Positions 46,790-58,293 are shown, counted from the first letter of the stretch. The stretch is DNA of 64,000 nucleotides from Azadirachta indica (GCA_022749755.1 CM040445.1:14033182-14097181); one strand, 5' to 3'. Translations and numbers: made by a program. Notes: a model not told the origin generated them from the letters alone.

Positions 46790-47900
46790 ATGGCTGCCAA
46801 GGATATTAAAGGTAGTAATGTTACGGAGTTAGTTCAAGAGGAGCGTGGTTGTGCTGCCGACACGAGAAAGGCGACGAAAGAGAGGGTAGTGTCGAAAGAG
46901 ATAGTGAGCTCTTTTGAAGCTAGGCTAGCGAAGCTTGAATTATCTTTATGTGACATTCACGGATGCGGTGGCCGCCATTATTAAGGAAAGACTCCAACAA
47001 ACTTTCGACACCTTTGTTGAGTTCATAAGGCAGGCCATGGACGAATTTAAGGAGAGGGTAATGTACAATTACATGCGGTGAGACAGGAGATGGCAGACTT
47101 TCGCCAAGATCTCACATTGTGCAAAACCGATATCACTTTAGGTGCCATTTCAAGTAGCACACCAAGAGTTCGAGTTCCGGATTCTCCCAAAGTTTTCGAG
47201 CAAATGAGATGCTAAGGAAATTGAGAATTTCCTATGGATGATGAAATGTCATTTCAATGCTACTTAGTTGCACGAAGATGAACTCTGGATAAATACCGCA
47301 ACCCTTTATTTCGACGGAGATGCAACGTTATGGTAGAGGCATTGAGATATGGAAATGGAGAGGGGATTGTGCCATATCGACACTTAGGATACATTTAAGG
47401 TGGAATTCGAGAGGTAATTTTACCCCAAAAATGTTGAAAAGGCAGTTATGCATAAAATCCGGGGGTTGAAGCAACGAGGCTCGATTAGGGAATATATGCT
47501 GGAATACAATTCCTTAATGCTCGAGATTACCGATATGCCGGAAAAGAGTCAATTGCTGTTTTTCCTTGTTGGGTTACAACCTTGGGTCGAATAAGAGCTG
47601 AAGCAAAGGAATGTGCAGGACCTTAGCAGGCAAAACATTGATTAAGTACAATCAAGATCCTCCAAAATAAGACCAGAACAGAAAACCCAACAAAGGTGGC
47701 CAGGAGAAAGGTGGGGTAGATAAACCTCACAAGCTGGAACCCCGAAAACACATAGGGAGGCCACAAAAAGATATCAAGCTAAGAGATGGCAACAAGGGGC
47801 CGTATCATAAGCAGCGCAACAAGTAGAAGCAATAGACATGCTATTTGTGTGGTAGGGCACACCATATAAAGGAGTCAACTTAATGCCATGCTTAGCTCGT
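46790..47900 (+). pseudogene. Degraded gag of the LTR element
   Basis: An ATG at 46790 opens MAAKDIKGSNVTELVQEERG and stops at 46984. Gag-like sequence continues in other frames. A damaged zinc knuckle (CYLCGRAHHIKEST) appears at about 47838-47880, with the last cysteine lost. Confidence 0.7.
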
Positions 47901-47999
47901 ATGAGAAAGTAGAGGATGCTTGGATAGGTTCTATGCGCATCCTTAATGCCATGAAGACAAAAGGGTCGCCTAAGGAGGAGGTGGCAGAGACCAGGGCAG

Positions 48000-48160
48000 C
48001 AGCGAAGCTGGAACCTGGGAAGATGTTGAAATATGTCATCGCCAACATAAATAGGGTGAGCTTTAAGGCATTGATTGATTCCGGTGCTAATCAGTGCTTG
48101 GTTGCGGAGAATTTGGCAGTGAGGTTAGGGTTAGCACATAACAAAGAGTCGGGATAGGTT
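48000..48160 (+). pseudogene. Aspartic protease remnant of the LTR element
   Basis: FKALIDSGANQCLVAENLA carries the D-S-G active-site motif of retroviral-type proteases. The frame stops at 48157. Confidence 0.7.
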
Positions 48161-48639
48161 AAAGTTGTTGATCAACTACCTCGGCCCATTTGCGGAGTCA
48201 CTCGTAGCATACTAATTGAAATCGGGACATGACAAGGCAAAGTGGACCTGAACATCATGCTGATGAGCAATTTTCAACTTGTGTTGTGTGATGAGTTCAT
48301 TAATCGGATGTTGTCCTTCATATTTACAGATGATGAATGTATGGAATTTAAGGATGCGGGGAAAGTACATAAGGTGCTGATTAAGCAGATTCAAGTTGGG
48401 ATGAAGGTGTTATTAGATTTAAAAGTTACGAGAGGCGTGAAGAAAGGGGAAGAGACTTACTTGACCATGCTCAAGGATGACACTACTCCAACTCCAATTA
48501 ATGACATTTCGAAGGATGGCTCTGACTTCAAGAGTTTAGTGACAAGATGCCACCGGAACTGTCTAAGAAACTTTCTTCGAGGCGTGAAGTTAACACCCCA
48601 TTGAACTTGAACTGGGTACTAACCCACCAACGATGGGTC

Positions 48640-49330
48640 CTTATAGGATGGTTCCTCCAGAACTTGAAGAGTTTTGAAAGTAGTTGACGGAGTTGCTGGA
48701 TGCTAGGTTTGTAAGACCTTCAAAAGCATATTTCGGCACATCGGTATAATTTTAGCGGAAGCATGATGGAAGCTTACGGATATGCATTGACTACCAGGCA
48801 CTAAATAAGGTGACGGTGAAGAAACGGTACCCCATTCCTCGCATCAATGACCTGTTTGATCGGTTTGGTCATGCTAGGTGGTTTTCGAAGCTTGATTTAA
48901 GGTACGAATATTGGTATGTGTGGATTACAGAAAGAGATGAACCGAAAACTACATGTGTGACACGTTATGAGTCGTATAAGTTTCTTATTATGCCTTTCGG
49001 CTTCACCAACGCCCCAATAACTTTCTGTACCCTTATGAACCGAATATTCCATCCGTTCCTTGACAAGTTTGTGGTGGTGTATTTGAATGATATTGTTGTG
49101 TATAGTGTGAGCCTCGAAGAGCATGTGGAGCATTTGAAGCGTGTTTTTCAAGTTTTGCAGGAGAACGAGCTTTATATAAAGCTAGAGAAATGCTCGTTCG
49201 CTCAGCAAAAAGTGTTGTTCTTGGACACAAGATATCCGACGGATAGCTACGTATGGACACAGCCAAGGTTCGCGTCATCGAAGAATGGAAGCCCCCTACT
49301 TCCGTCCTTGAGTTGAGTTCTTTTCTTGAC
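48640..49330 (+). pseudogene. Reverse transcriptase remnant of the LTR element
   Basis: Motifs are clear: KKRYPIPRINDLFDRFGHAR, FSKLDLR, FGFTNAP, then YLNDIVVYS, where the family has YxDD. The first aspartate of the catalytic pair is Asn here. The frame is broken before and after. Confidence 0.85.
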
Positions 49331-49379
49331 CTTGTTAACTACTATTGACAGTTTATTCTGAATTACTCAAAGAGAGCGA

Positions 49380-49870
49380 CGCCTTTGATAAGCTTAGTTA
49401 ATAAGAAAGAGGCATGGGAATGGAGGCTAGCTTGTCAAAGTTACTTCGAAGACCTTAAACAAGCGGTGATGAAGAAGCCAATTTTGGCTCTGCTCAACTA
49501 CTCTAAAGCATTTGAAGTGTACACGAATGCGTCGGATTATGTTATTAGGGGCTGTGTTTATGTTAGATGCTTACTTTATTGCTTATTAGAATTGCAAACT
49601 CAATGATACAGAGTGGCAGTATCCTTTGCATGATAAGAAGATGACTGCGATCATCCATTGCCTGCGAATATGGCGGCATTACTTGCTTGGAGGATGGCTT
49701 GTGATCAAGACTGATAATGTTGCAATTAGCTACTTTCAAAATCAGAAAAAGCTTAGCCTTAAGTAAGCTCGATGGTAAAACTTTTTAGCAGAGTTTGATT
49801 ATGTTATGGAGTATAAGCTGGGACGAGCTAATGTGGTCGCGGATGCAATGGGTCGAAAATCGAAGTTTAC
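49380..49870 (+). pseudogene. RNase H remnant of the LTR element
   Basis: KPILALLNYSKAFEVYTNAS corresponds to the usual VxTDAS, with the catalytic Asp read as Asn. Later, KLGRANVVADAMGRKS is the end of the RNase H/connection region. Several stops lie between. Confidence 0.75.
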
Positions 49871-49999
49871 TTCCATTAGCCAACTGGAATGTAGCATATT
49901 GAATCATGTTAAAGAAGGCTTAACTCATAATTCCATTGCCAAAAGTCTTGTAAAATTTGCTCAAGAGGGTAAGTCAAGATGGCTTTAAGTAGAAAATAG

Positions 50000-50900
50000 T
50001 ATTCTTTACACTGTCAGGAACCATATTTTCATTCTGAAATGGGAAACTTGAGACGGGAGTTGATGAAAGAGTACCACTACTCCAAGTAGGCTGAACATTC
50101 AGGTATTCATTGCATTTTGGCCTTGTTGGAAGATATAGATTATTGGCTGCGGATGAGGGATGATATGGAGGCATATGTGCGGACTTGCCTTATATGCCAA
50201 CAAGACAAGGTCAAGCAAAACCAACCGACCGGTTTACTTCAGCCACTTCTGATTCCGGAACACCTATGGGAGTATATTACCATGGATTTCATCTCTTTGC
50301 TATTGAAATCTGAGGGATGCAGATCTATTCTGGTCTTGGTCGATAAGTTGTTCAAGTACGGAACCTTTATTCCAACCCCAAGAAATTATACTACTGAGGA
50401 TGCTGCTCGCTTGTTTTTCAAGCATGTTGTCAAGTATTGGACTTTATTTGGACCATTATCAGTGAGCGGGACTCTTGTTTCACCAGGAAGTTTTGGCATG
50501 AGTTGTTCAAGTTGATGGGATCGAACATACACTTCTTGACAAGCTTTCATTCATAAATCCACGGATAAACTGAGAGGGTGAATGCGCTGTTGAAGCTTTA
50601 CTTGAGACATTTTGTGAGCGCTAGTTAGCGAGATTGGGCAAAGTTGCTTGATGTGGCTCAATTTGCATACAACTTACAGCGGAGCTAAGCGACGCAACAT
50701 AGCCCGTTCAAGATAGTGACAGCTCGATAGCCCTACATGACGCAAGCTTTGGTAAAAGGCTACACAGGTCGGAACAACTCAGCGTACAAATAAGCGAAAG
50801 GTTGGCAAGAACAGCTTAACATTGCTAAAGTTTACTTAGACAAAGCATACAAGAAAATAAAGAAATGGGCAGATAAGAATCGTAAGCTGTTAAAGTTTCA
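50000..50900 (+). pseudogene. Integrase remnant of the LTR element
   Basis: The zinc-finger cysteines (TCLICQQDK) are followed by LWEYITMDFISLL, with the first catalytic Asp retained, and LVLVDKLFKYGTFIPT. Stops appear from about 50513 onward. Confidence 0.8.
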
Positions 50901-50916
50901 ATCCGGCGACCTCGTC

Positions 50917-51310
50917 ATGGTGAATCTACCGACTCAACAGTTTAAGGCCTACTGGTCAGTATACAAAGGGTTGGTACGGAGATACAAAAGACCTTACGGT
51001 ATCCTCAAAAAGGTCGGGAAAGTGTCATATCAAGTTGAGCTACCACCAAAGCTCAGAATTGATCTGGTCTTCCATGTTAGTTCATTGAAGCCTTACCATG
51101 AAGACGCAAAAGATCCAAAGTGAGGGGAATCACACAAAGCACCACTCACCACCATAACCTCCTATGATCGTGAGATGGCTGAGATACTTGTTGATCGAGT
51201 TATCCAGAAAAACCTATTGGACAGTGAGGCTAGTTGGGAGAAGGAAGCAAACTTGTAGCAATTCTGAAACCAAGTTGAAGAGCACAAGTTGAGGAGACTT
51301 AACGAGGGCA
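50917..51310 (+). pseudogene. Integrase C-terminus and chromodomain-like end
   Basis: YGILKKVGKVSYQVELPPKL and FHVSSLKPYHED are the usual GPY/F-type end. After a stop at 51121-51123 a chromodomain-like part follows (ILVDRVIQKN; DSEASWEKEANL), itself with stops. Confidence 0.75.
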
Positions 51311-51321
51311 TCAAGGATTTC

Positions 51322-51333
51322 AGTGGGGGAGGA
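51322..51333 (+). other. Polypurine tract of the LTR element
   Basis: AGTGGGGGAGGA lies directly before the 3' LTR. Confidence 0.75.
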
Positions 51334-51960
51334 TGTCACATGCCGCCAGCACAAGTAGTAACTTCGTGAGCCTATGAGCTTCATCCACGAGCATTGGACG
51401 TTGCCTCGTATGCGTTAGTGAGTTTTATCACGACCACAGTGGGCACATTGGTTGAAATCTCCACTGAGGTAGAAAGAAAAATCCCAATTAGACCTTTTCT
51501 TATTAAACTAGGCAGAAAGCATGACAAAGGGGCAGTTTGCACTGTGGCGCGTACTGTAGCTCAAGCATTGTTCATGCCCAGTAGGCCCAATATGTGATAG
51601 TAGGGTTAGGTGGGATATTTTGAGCTATTTGTATATAAAATGTTGTCACTCAGCCCTTTTTAGTGCTTTGTAAATGGCATTCCTAGCCATTCAAATATAA
51701 ATATATATATGTGTAATGCTTATTTAGTGCAATGAAGAAACTTCTACCATTTTCCACTCTTTCTCTCACGTTTTGCTCTTCCTTTCTTGTAATTGCAACT
51801 GGCTTTCACTTATAATTGGACAGGAATCTCAAGCTACTCAGTCTACATACAAACAACTCACTTTGATCTTGATTTTTAAAGGCTTACCTAGTTCGGTTTT
51901 CCCACCAGCTGAGTTAGTTGCCACACAGGTTTAAAATATCAAATTTTCTAGTAGGTGACA
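51334..51960 (+). repeat. 3' LTR of the chromovirus element
   Basis: Begins TGTCACATGCC and ends GGTGACA, followed by TACA. Length 627 bp against 626 bp for the 5' LTR. Confidence 0.85.
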
Positions 51961-51964
51961 TACA

Positions 51965-52874
51965 GCTGCACCTTCAAATACCACATAGTCCACTTGTAGT
52001 ATTATTGGATCCATGTCAATTTTCAGATCCAGGTCACAGTTTTTGGGTTTAGGTTAGTAGCCCAAGAACATCTTTATACTGTGATGGTTTGGTGTGTGCT
52101 ACGGTGAGGATCATTACTGTCATCGCGGTTGTTCTACGTAAGCTTTGACCACATCTTTCCTCTTTCATCACTACTGTATCCGTTGTTGTGCCTTCGTGGA
52201 TGCCACGTAGGCGCTTGAAGATTTACCTACAACAATATCGACGAAATTTGAAATACATTTATGTGAAATTTGGTGCTTCATATTCAGTTGAGTTAGTTGG
52301 AGAACTTAAGTGCATGATTAGTTCATAGAAGGAAGCTGATGAGCCGGAAGAGAACCGCTGAGCTGGAAAATAGTTGCAAGTGTGCATAACAAATTTCATA
52401 ATTAAGTCAAGAAAGTTACTGATTTTTTGCATGAGGGGCAAGATCAATGACCATATATAGATCAAAATGCTGGTGCACAGAGAGAGAGAGTCATTCCTTT
52501 ACTGTTTTCAGTTTCTGAAATGTCAAAAGGGTCGTTTGTTTTCAGTTGTGGTTCAAAAGGGTCATGCTAGCTCTCTTGACTAACGTGTATATCTTAAGTT
52601 TTTCTCCCGTGCTAATAAAGTATGTAGCTGAGCTCTTTCATCGATTGATGTAGGCTTTCTAAGCCCAACCACGTAAATCGTTGCTATACTATTTTTCTTT
52701 CTCCTCTCTCTCAACTTAGATTTTTCAAATTCTTGTGATTTGTTTGTCCTGTGTTTGTGTTCCCTAAATTGATCTCCAAGTTGTCTGTATTTAGAAGATC
52801 TTGCTGAAAAACTTAACAATTGAGAATAGAAACCTTTCAGAACTTTTTTATAAAAATTAATATATCAGTTAAAG
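51965..52874. other. Unassigned sequence right of the LTR element
   Basis: Unique-looking sequence with no ORF I can assign. It may belong with 44966-45897 to an older insertion split by the LTR element. Confidence 0.35.
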
Positions 52875-53030
52875 TTAAAATTTCGAGCAACCGCCTAAGA
52901 ATTTCTTGAGCCGCTTCCACCGAGAGACAGCGTTCCCTTGCGTCGGATTTGAGCCTTGGTTTGGCAATCGATTGCTCGGTACAGAGGCCAGCGTAGACAC
53001 TACACTATTGATTCGCTGCTTAGAAGGCTG
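52875..53030 (-). pseudogene. Array copy 10, C-terminal remnant (type II)
   Basis: An open tail: QPSKQRINSVVSTLASVPSN, then RLPNQGSNPTQGNAVSRWKR and LKKFLGGCSKF before TAA. The last 50 codons are perfectly family-like, and everything upstream is gone. Confidence 0.75.
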
Positions 53031-54172
53031 ACATTAATGAACAAAATATGTGTTAATTACTAGCATTTAATTAATTTCCTTTGCAGACCAATACAACCTT
53101 TTTTTAATGAAGTGACAATGCTAATTATTATTACCAGGAGTTTACTTCGACTATAACATGATGTAATAATTGATTTTTCCTAACCGTGTGATCGTCATTT
53201 GCTTGCCTATCGGTATATAAGGGAATTTTGACCTCAATTAAAATAAAATAAGTTTATGAAACTTCATCATATTTTACTTGGTAGTTTGGATATAGGTAAT
53301 TTAATTTTCTTTTTTTGTAACTTAATTACGTATATTACCCAGACTCTAGACGGTAACTATTGTATCCAAAAGAAATAATAAAAATGATGGTAACAGTATA
53401 TTTTCATAATAAAATAATTGTTTACAACTTTTGTTAATTTATCGTTTGTGGAATTTGGTAGTCAAGTAGATATAAAAAAATGCAGTAGACGTGTAAGATT
53501 ACTGTATGTGAAAATGTTTTAGTTGAGAGCACCAATCTAGAATATTAATAAGATTTGTAATTTATTGTCACCGAAAGTTGAAAATATAGAAAACTTTAGT
53601 CTATCAATATTTTTCAAATGAAATGCATTTTTTCATTAAGAGACAGGTTCAAGAAACTGCTAAGAATAAATTTAAAGCGACGACTCTCTTTCCCATACAA
53701 ATTTTGGAAGAATTTATGAAATTGAGAGAAATTGTACTTTGACTTGTGAAGGAAAATTATAGACAAAATAGAAAACAATTCAAAATAACATAATTATAAG
53801 ATTCAATTTTCTTAAATATTTGATTAATTAATTATGACAAATTATTGTTTTATTTTTTATCATATAAGTCAGCCATAAATTTTGAGAAAGATTGTTTTGG
53901 ACGTTAAAACGAGTTTTCAGCATTTCACTTGATTCTTATCAGTTTTAACACATTAATTATTAACTATTGTGTAAATAGAAATAAACTTTATAGAAGATAT
54001 AATGCACTTAAAATTTCAACCTATAACATGTAAAGTATTTATGAAACAAATAATATAAAGATAATTAAAATTGATACAAAAGTTAAAAGAAAAATTTTAG
54101 TTTTATTGATATGAAAAACAAAATGGAAGACAACTAGAATTTTGAATCTCTTTTACACTAGACAGTAAGAGT

Positions 54173-54963
54173 GTGTCTGGTTAGATGGAATGGAGGGGAA
54201 AAGGAAAGGAATTCTCCAAAGAATCCATATTCAAAGAACGGTGGAATAAGGATTTCTTAGGAATTTTAACGAGAAAATCGTGACTCCTCTCTCAGGTGTG
54301 ATCGAGGAATCATGATTCCAACTCCTCGAAATGTGTAAATTTTCTACACATAAAATTATTTGTAAAAATTAATCATAAAATATTGTTTAAAAATTGAAAA
54401 CTTTAAAAATTTTTTAAAAATAATTTATATGTATATATATTCTTTCATATATTTTAATTTTATATATTATATATTAATTTATAATATTTATTTTATATTT
54501 CATACTTATTATTGATACAATTAGTCAAATTTATTTGATAATTTATAGTTTTTATCATATGAGAAGTAATTATTGATATAATTGTACTAATATTTTTTCA
54601 GTTTTTTCAATGATTTCTTCATGTAAGTTAATCATCTAGTGAACTACAACTAATTTTATATATGAGTAAAATTAAGGTTTATTATTATTTGTGAATATTT
54701 GTACTTTTTTGGTTTTATGTTTGTTATTTATATTTTTTAAAATTTTAATTCAAATAGATTGATATTTTAATATTCACAATTTTTTTAAATAAAATAAATT
54801 ATAATTTTAAAAATTAAGTAATTTTTACATAGAGGGTATTTTTGTTAAAAGAAATTTAATGAATTCCTTCCAATCCATAATTTCTTATTACAACAGAACA
54901 AAGGAATAGTATTCCTTTCTCCCCTTTCCTTATTTCTTTCCATTCTTTCAATCAAAACACCCC
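54173..54963. mobile_element. MITE-like non-autonomous DNA element, about 0.8 kb
   Basis: The left end, GTGTCTGGTTAGATGGAATG, resembles the reverse complement of the right end (GTGTTTTGATTGAAAGAATG). Both ends continue into purine-rich GGAAAGG and GGAATTC tracts, and the interior is AT-rich without coding sequence. The right half recurs 3' of the type I copies at 30924, 35250 and 40491. The superfamily is uncertain. Confidence 0.5.
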
Positions 54964-55107
54964 GTAAATAATTTGAAATTATAAGAATACATAAATTCAA
55001 ATTATTATTATACAATAAAACACCATTCTAACAACCAAACACTCCCTAAATAATTTGAAATTATACAAATACATAAATTCAAATTATTATTATACAATAA
55101 AGCACTA
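54964..55107. repeat. Direct repeat of about 60-80 bp
   Basis: TAAATAATTTGAAATTATA and the following AAATTCAAATTATTATTATA occur twice, at about 54964-55026 and 55046-55107. Confidence 0.75.
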
Positions 55108-55242
55108 AAAAAGGAAAAACACATTTTACTAATAGAACAAATGGAAAACCGAAACAATACAACTTAATTTATTGCATAAATCATACCAAAAACTCCGCGA
55201 CAGAACAGTAGTGACGGCTAATTAAAATAATTAATGTACCAG

Positions 55243-55824
55243 TTAACTAAACATCTTCTTGAATCGCCTCCATAGAGAGACAATCTTCCATTCCTGCGCA
55301 CTCGCTGAAGCACTTGTTACAGACACGGACGTCGACTGTATTGTTTGCCGGATTGGCCCATTGGAATACATTTGATTGTTTTGGAAATAGGCTGATATAC
55401 CCTCCATCCGCTTTGAACCTTCTTCAAAACACATGGAATAACCTGCGCGTTCTCCGAGCTCGGACGAGAAGTCTTCACGCATGTAGTTGTCCCCATCAGA
55501 GTTGGCAAAGTTTCTTAGTGGTGGAAGTGGAAGTTCCACTGTTGGCTGCCGCTGCTTATCCTTAGCTTCTGATGGTGTTTGTGATTGTTGTGACTGGATC
55601 TGTAATTGAGCTTGTTGGTAATCTGGCTGGGATTCGCCCTGCTCTTGTTCGTTTTCTTCGTGATCACTTGGCAAATGAATTTCATGATCACTATGAGCAG
55701 TGGCTATGTTTTCTTGCTTTGCTGCAAATTTACATTCTGTAGATCGAGTGTCATATTTTGTTGGTATTTCAGGCTTGGTAGGCTCGTGAACAGAAGGATC
55801 TATTTCAGGATGACTATTTTCCAT
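55243..55824 (-). CDS. Array copy 11: intact type I member of the unknown tandem family, 193 aa
   Basis: The best preserved type I copy: ATG at 55824, one open frame, stop at 55243. In order: N-terminal block (PEIDPSVHEPTKPEIPTKYD, residues 6-25; CKFAAKQENIATAHSDHEIH, 31-50), acidic/Q-rich linker (55-85), type I block KDKQRQPTVELPLPPLRN (88-105), a DFSSELGERAGYS segment, the box MCFEEGSKRMEGISAYFQNN (131-150), MYSNGPIRQTIQSTSVSV (152-169) and a basic end SLWRRFKKMFS. There is no signal peptide, membrane segment or recognised domain. Copy 6 and repaired-looking copy 2 have the same plan. A TTGACC block lies 274 bases upstream. Whether it is translated is unknown. Confidence 0.72.
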   Translation of the reverse strand: MENSHPEIDPSVHEPTKPEIPTKYDTRSTECKFAAKQENIATAHSDHEIHLPSDHEENEQEQGESQPDYQQAQLQIQSQQSQTPSEAKDKQRQPTVELPLPPLRNFANSDGDNYMREDFSSELGERAGYSMCFEEGSKRMEGISAYFQNNQMYSNGPIRQTIQSTSVSVTSASASAQEWKIVSLWRRFKKMFS

Positions 55825-57094
55825 GATTGGATATTCACTGGGCTCTCATTTTGGTTCGTAGAAAGTTCGAAGGAGATCTAGGCTAATGCTGCGTAAGGCT
55901 AAAAGCAACGTCCTATGTATGCGATATATAAAGAGGCAACTAACTCCACAACATAAATATAAAAACTTAAAGGATAAAAGCATATACTAATAAATAATCA
56001 TTTCATTTTCCACCCATTAGGAAGATCAAGACCAATAGGAAGTTTTTGATTAAGTGACCATGTTCAAAAGAAGACTAAGACCATAATACCAGCAGCTGGT
56101 CAACAAAGTTTAAGGCAATTTGTGGTAAAATAAAAAATAAATGTACTACCTTTTTTAACAAAAGTATTTTACAATTTTTTCTTTATAATAAAAATTAAAA
56201 ATATATGTACTACTTGGAGAAAATAAGGTCATAGTTTGGAAATTTTCATTTTTATTCACGTACAGAAAAACAAAAGTGAGGGAAAGAGAGAGAGGAGTGA
56301 GAACAGGGGAAAGACTGAAAAAAAAAATGTAAAAATAAAACCTGTGAGTTTGGGAGTTCTTCTTTAGGAATTAAAATACTAGTTCATTAATTAGTTGAAA
56401 GATAAAATGAGATCTTTGCCATTCAATTTTATTAATATTACAGGTCAATAAATGTTTGAAGTCAAGTAAAGATTAAGAGAAAAGAAAAACAGGGGAAGAA
56501 TTCTAATAAATCCTGTAAAGGCCCACAAATCGATCTTGATTCCATGAATGGATACGAAGAACTTGTGCCTTTCAAAATAAGGGAACAAGTTCAAGAGCAC
56601 CAAGTCTTTTCACGTATATGTGCGTAGATAACTCTTGTAATAAGGGCATATATCTCACAAAAAGTTGTGAGTAGACATCTAAGTATGCCATACACGTGAT
56701 TATGTAGATTCTGAAGAGATATCTAACTTGTAATGTTAGTAATTCAAAAGAAGAAAACGAAAATAGAGGATGCCAGCATATGAAAGTTTAGAGCCAAACT
56801 AGTAATTTATAATGCAAGACGAAAATTAGGAAATCTTTTTCTTGACTCCAACTCTGCTGGCCATGGTGGACTTGTTAAAATTTCAATAGATAGAACAAGC
56901 GGAACAGCATTAAAGCTAAAAGATCTGCCGGCTGTCACCTATCAAAATTAGAACAATAAAGTCCATATTGTGAAGTTGTGATCATCAATGTCAATGAGAT
57001 AATGACAATATGATATTGATGGAATATCATATTGATGAGACTGAAACTAGTAAAGAATTTTCTCAAGTAGTACAGAACAGGAAGAGAATTGATG
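55825..57094. other. Upstream region of array copy 11
   Basis: Bases 55985-56110 are the conserved type I upstream block (TTTTCCACCC, then GGTCAACAAAG). Bases 56300-57090 are AT-rich with no recognised content. Confidence 0.5.
56098..56103 (-). promoter_or_regulatory. TTGACC core upstream of array copy 11
   Basis: Gene-strand TTGACC at about -274 of an intact copy; the flank is slightly diverged (CAGCTGGTCAACAAAG). Confidence 0.45.
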
Positions 57095-57200
57095 TTTGAA
57101 CCTGCGCAGGGCTCGGACCAGAAGTCTTTAAGCTTGCGCTTGTCCCAAGCCGGGCTGATCGATTATGTAATGGTGGAAGTGGAAGTTGTCGCTGAGCTTC
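57095..57200 (-). pseudogene. Array copy 12, internal fragment (type I)
   Basis: Matches the 55441-55550 region of copy 11 (GCTCGGACCAGAAGTC; GGTGGAAGTGGAAGTT) and nothing else of the gene. Confidence 0.6.
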
Positions 57201-57719
57201 CGCTGGGATTCGGACAATTTTATGCAACATTTTGTGTTCTGTAGTGGCTTGTTAAAAAATGCAAATACAAAAGTCTTTGGTGATGGATGTGTGACAGATA
57301 ATGCCGATAAATATAATTGTGTTTGAAAGGGTTTACTTTGACTCAGACAAAAATCTTGATTCTCTTGCTAAATAGCTGATTCTTTTACTAAACAACTAGA
57401 ATTTTGAATCTCACTAAATATTTTGAAATTATTAAAATAGGCAAATCCAAATCATTATTACATAATAAAATTCTGAACAAGAACAAAAGAGTTTACTTAA
57501 AAATTGAAATGCAGAATTGAAGACTGAAACGGTAAAACCTAACTACTTACATTAATCACACCGAAATTTGAAACAGTGTATCATGAAGAAAAGTCGAAAA
57601 ACATTTTCTGAAATTGGTTCCTAGTTACTATCAGAAACCCTTGTCTTACATCAAGTAGTCCACATAACAGTAGATAGTGAGAGCTAGATGGGAAAGGTAA
57701 CAGTACTTGTTCACTCAAA

Positions 57720-58091
57720 CATTTTGTTAAATAGCACGGAGAGTCAGTCTTCCCTTGCTTCGAATTTGGGTATTGGCGATGGCACTAAAGCGCCTGGTAC
57801 AGACGCCGGCGTCAACTGTTTTGTTTACTGGACTTCTTGTGGGTTCGATCCAGCTGCTGCTTGTTGACTTTGTCTACTGGTTTGATTGTTTCCTAGTATA
57901 TCCTCCGCGCGTTGTGAACCTCGATCAACGAACCAATGAATTGCAGGTTTCCGACTGATAAAATTGCCCATGTAAGTTTTTGGTGGTGGGAAATTGAGTT
58001 TGTCGCTGCTGATGTTGAGATTCTGCTGGTGATACCTTTCATTAATTGTTATTACAATGTATTTGCTTAATTTTTTTAGAATACCTTCCAT
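57720..58091 (-). pseudogene. Array copy 13 (type II-like), degraded
   Basis: Reads PAIHWFVDRGSQRAEDILGN (the W box with FVDRGSQR for FERGSKR) and NNQTSRQSQQAAAGSNPQE, and in a second frame TPASVPGALVPSPIPKFEA. There is no basic tail. The N-terminal part (MEGILKKLSK...) is unlike other copies. Confidence 0.65.
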
Positions 58092-58293
58092 GTTAATGGC
58101 GGCTCGCTAATAGTAATATTAATGCATGCTAGCAATATAAAGCTAGTACAACAAGAAATTAAATTCAAACTTAGTAAAGAATATTTTACAAATACCAACA
58201 TAAATTCTTGTGTAGTGATTATGGGTGACAAATTTTTATACAACCCGTCATTCCAGTACGAATATAATATGAAATTAGTAGATTGACCTAATT

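Larger units (their letters stand above)
45902..51960 (+). mobile_element. Decayed Ty3/gypsy chromovirus LTR retrotransposon, about 6.06 kb
   Basis: It has two LTRs of about 626 bp (45902-46527, 51334-51960) beginning TGTCAC. A tRNA-Met-type primer site, a polypurine tract, and gag, protease, RT, RNase H and integrase regions in Ty3/gypsy order follow. A C-terminal chromodomain-like end (AEILVDRVIQKN, EASWEKEANL) precedes the 3' LTR. The order and the chromodomain fit the Tekay/Del-type chromoviruses. Stops and frameshifts occur throughout, and the LTRs differ at many positions, so it is old and cannot move on its own. It sits between array copies 9 and 10. Confidence 0.9.
53031..55242. other. 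AT-rich flank with a MITE-like element, 3' of array copy 11
   Basis: Bases 53145-53350 match 43120-43330. Bases 53400-54160 are AT-rich with nothing recognisable. A MITE-like element covers about 54173-54963, and a 60-80 bp direct repeat covers 54964-55107. No gene is seen. Confidence 0.5.
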
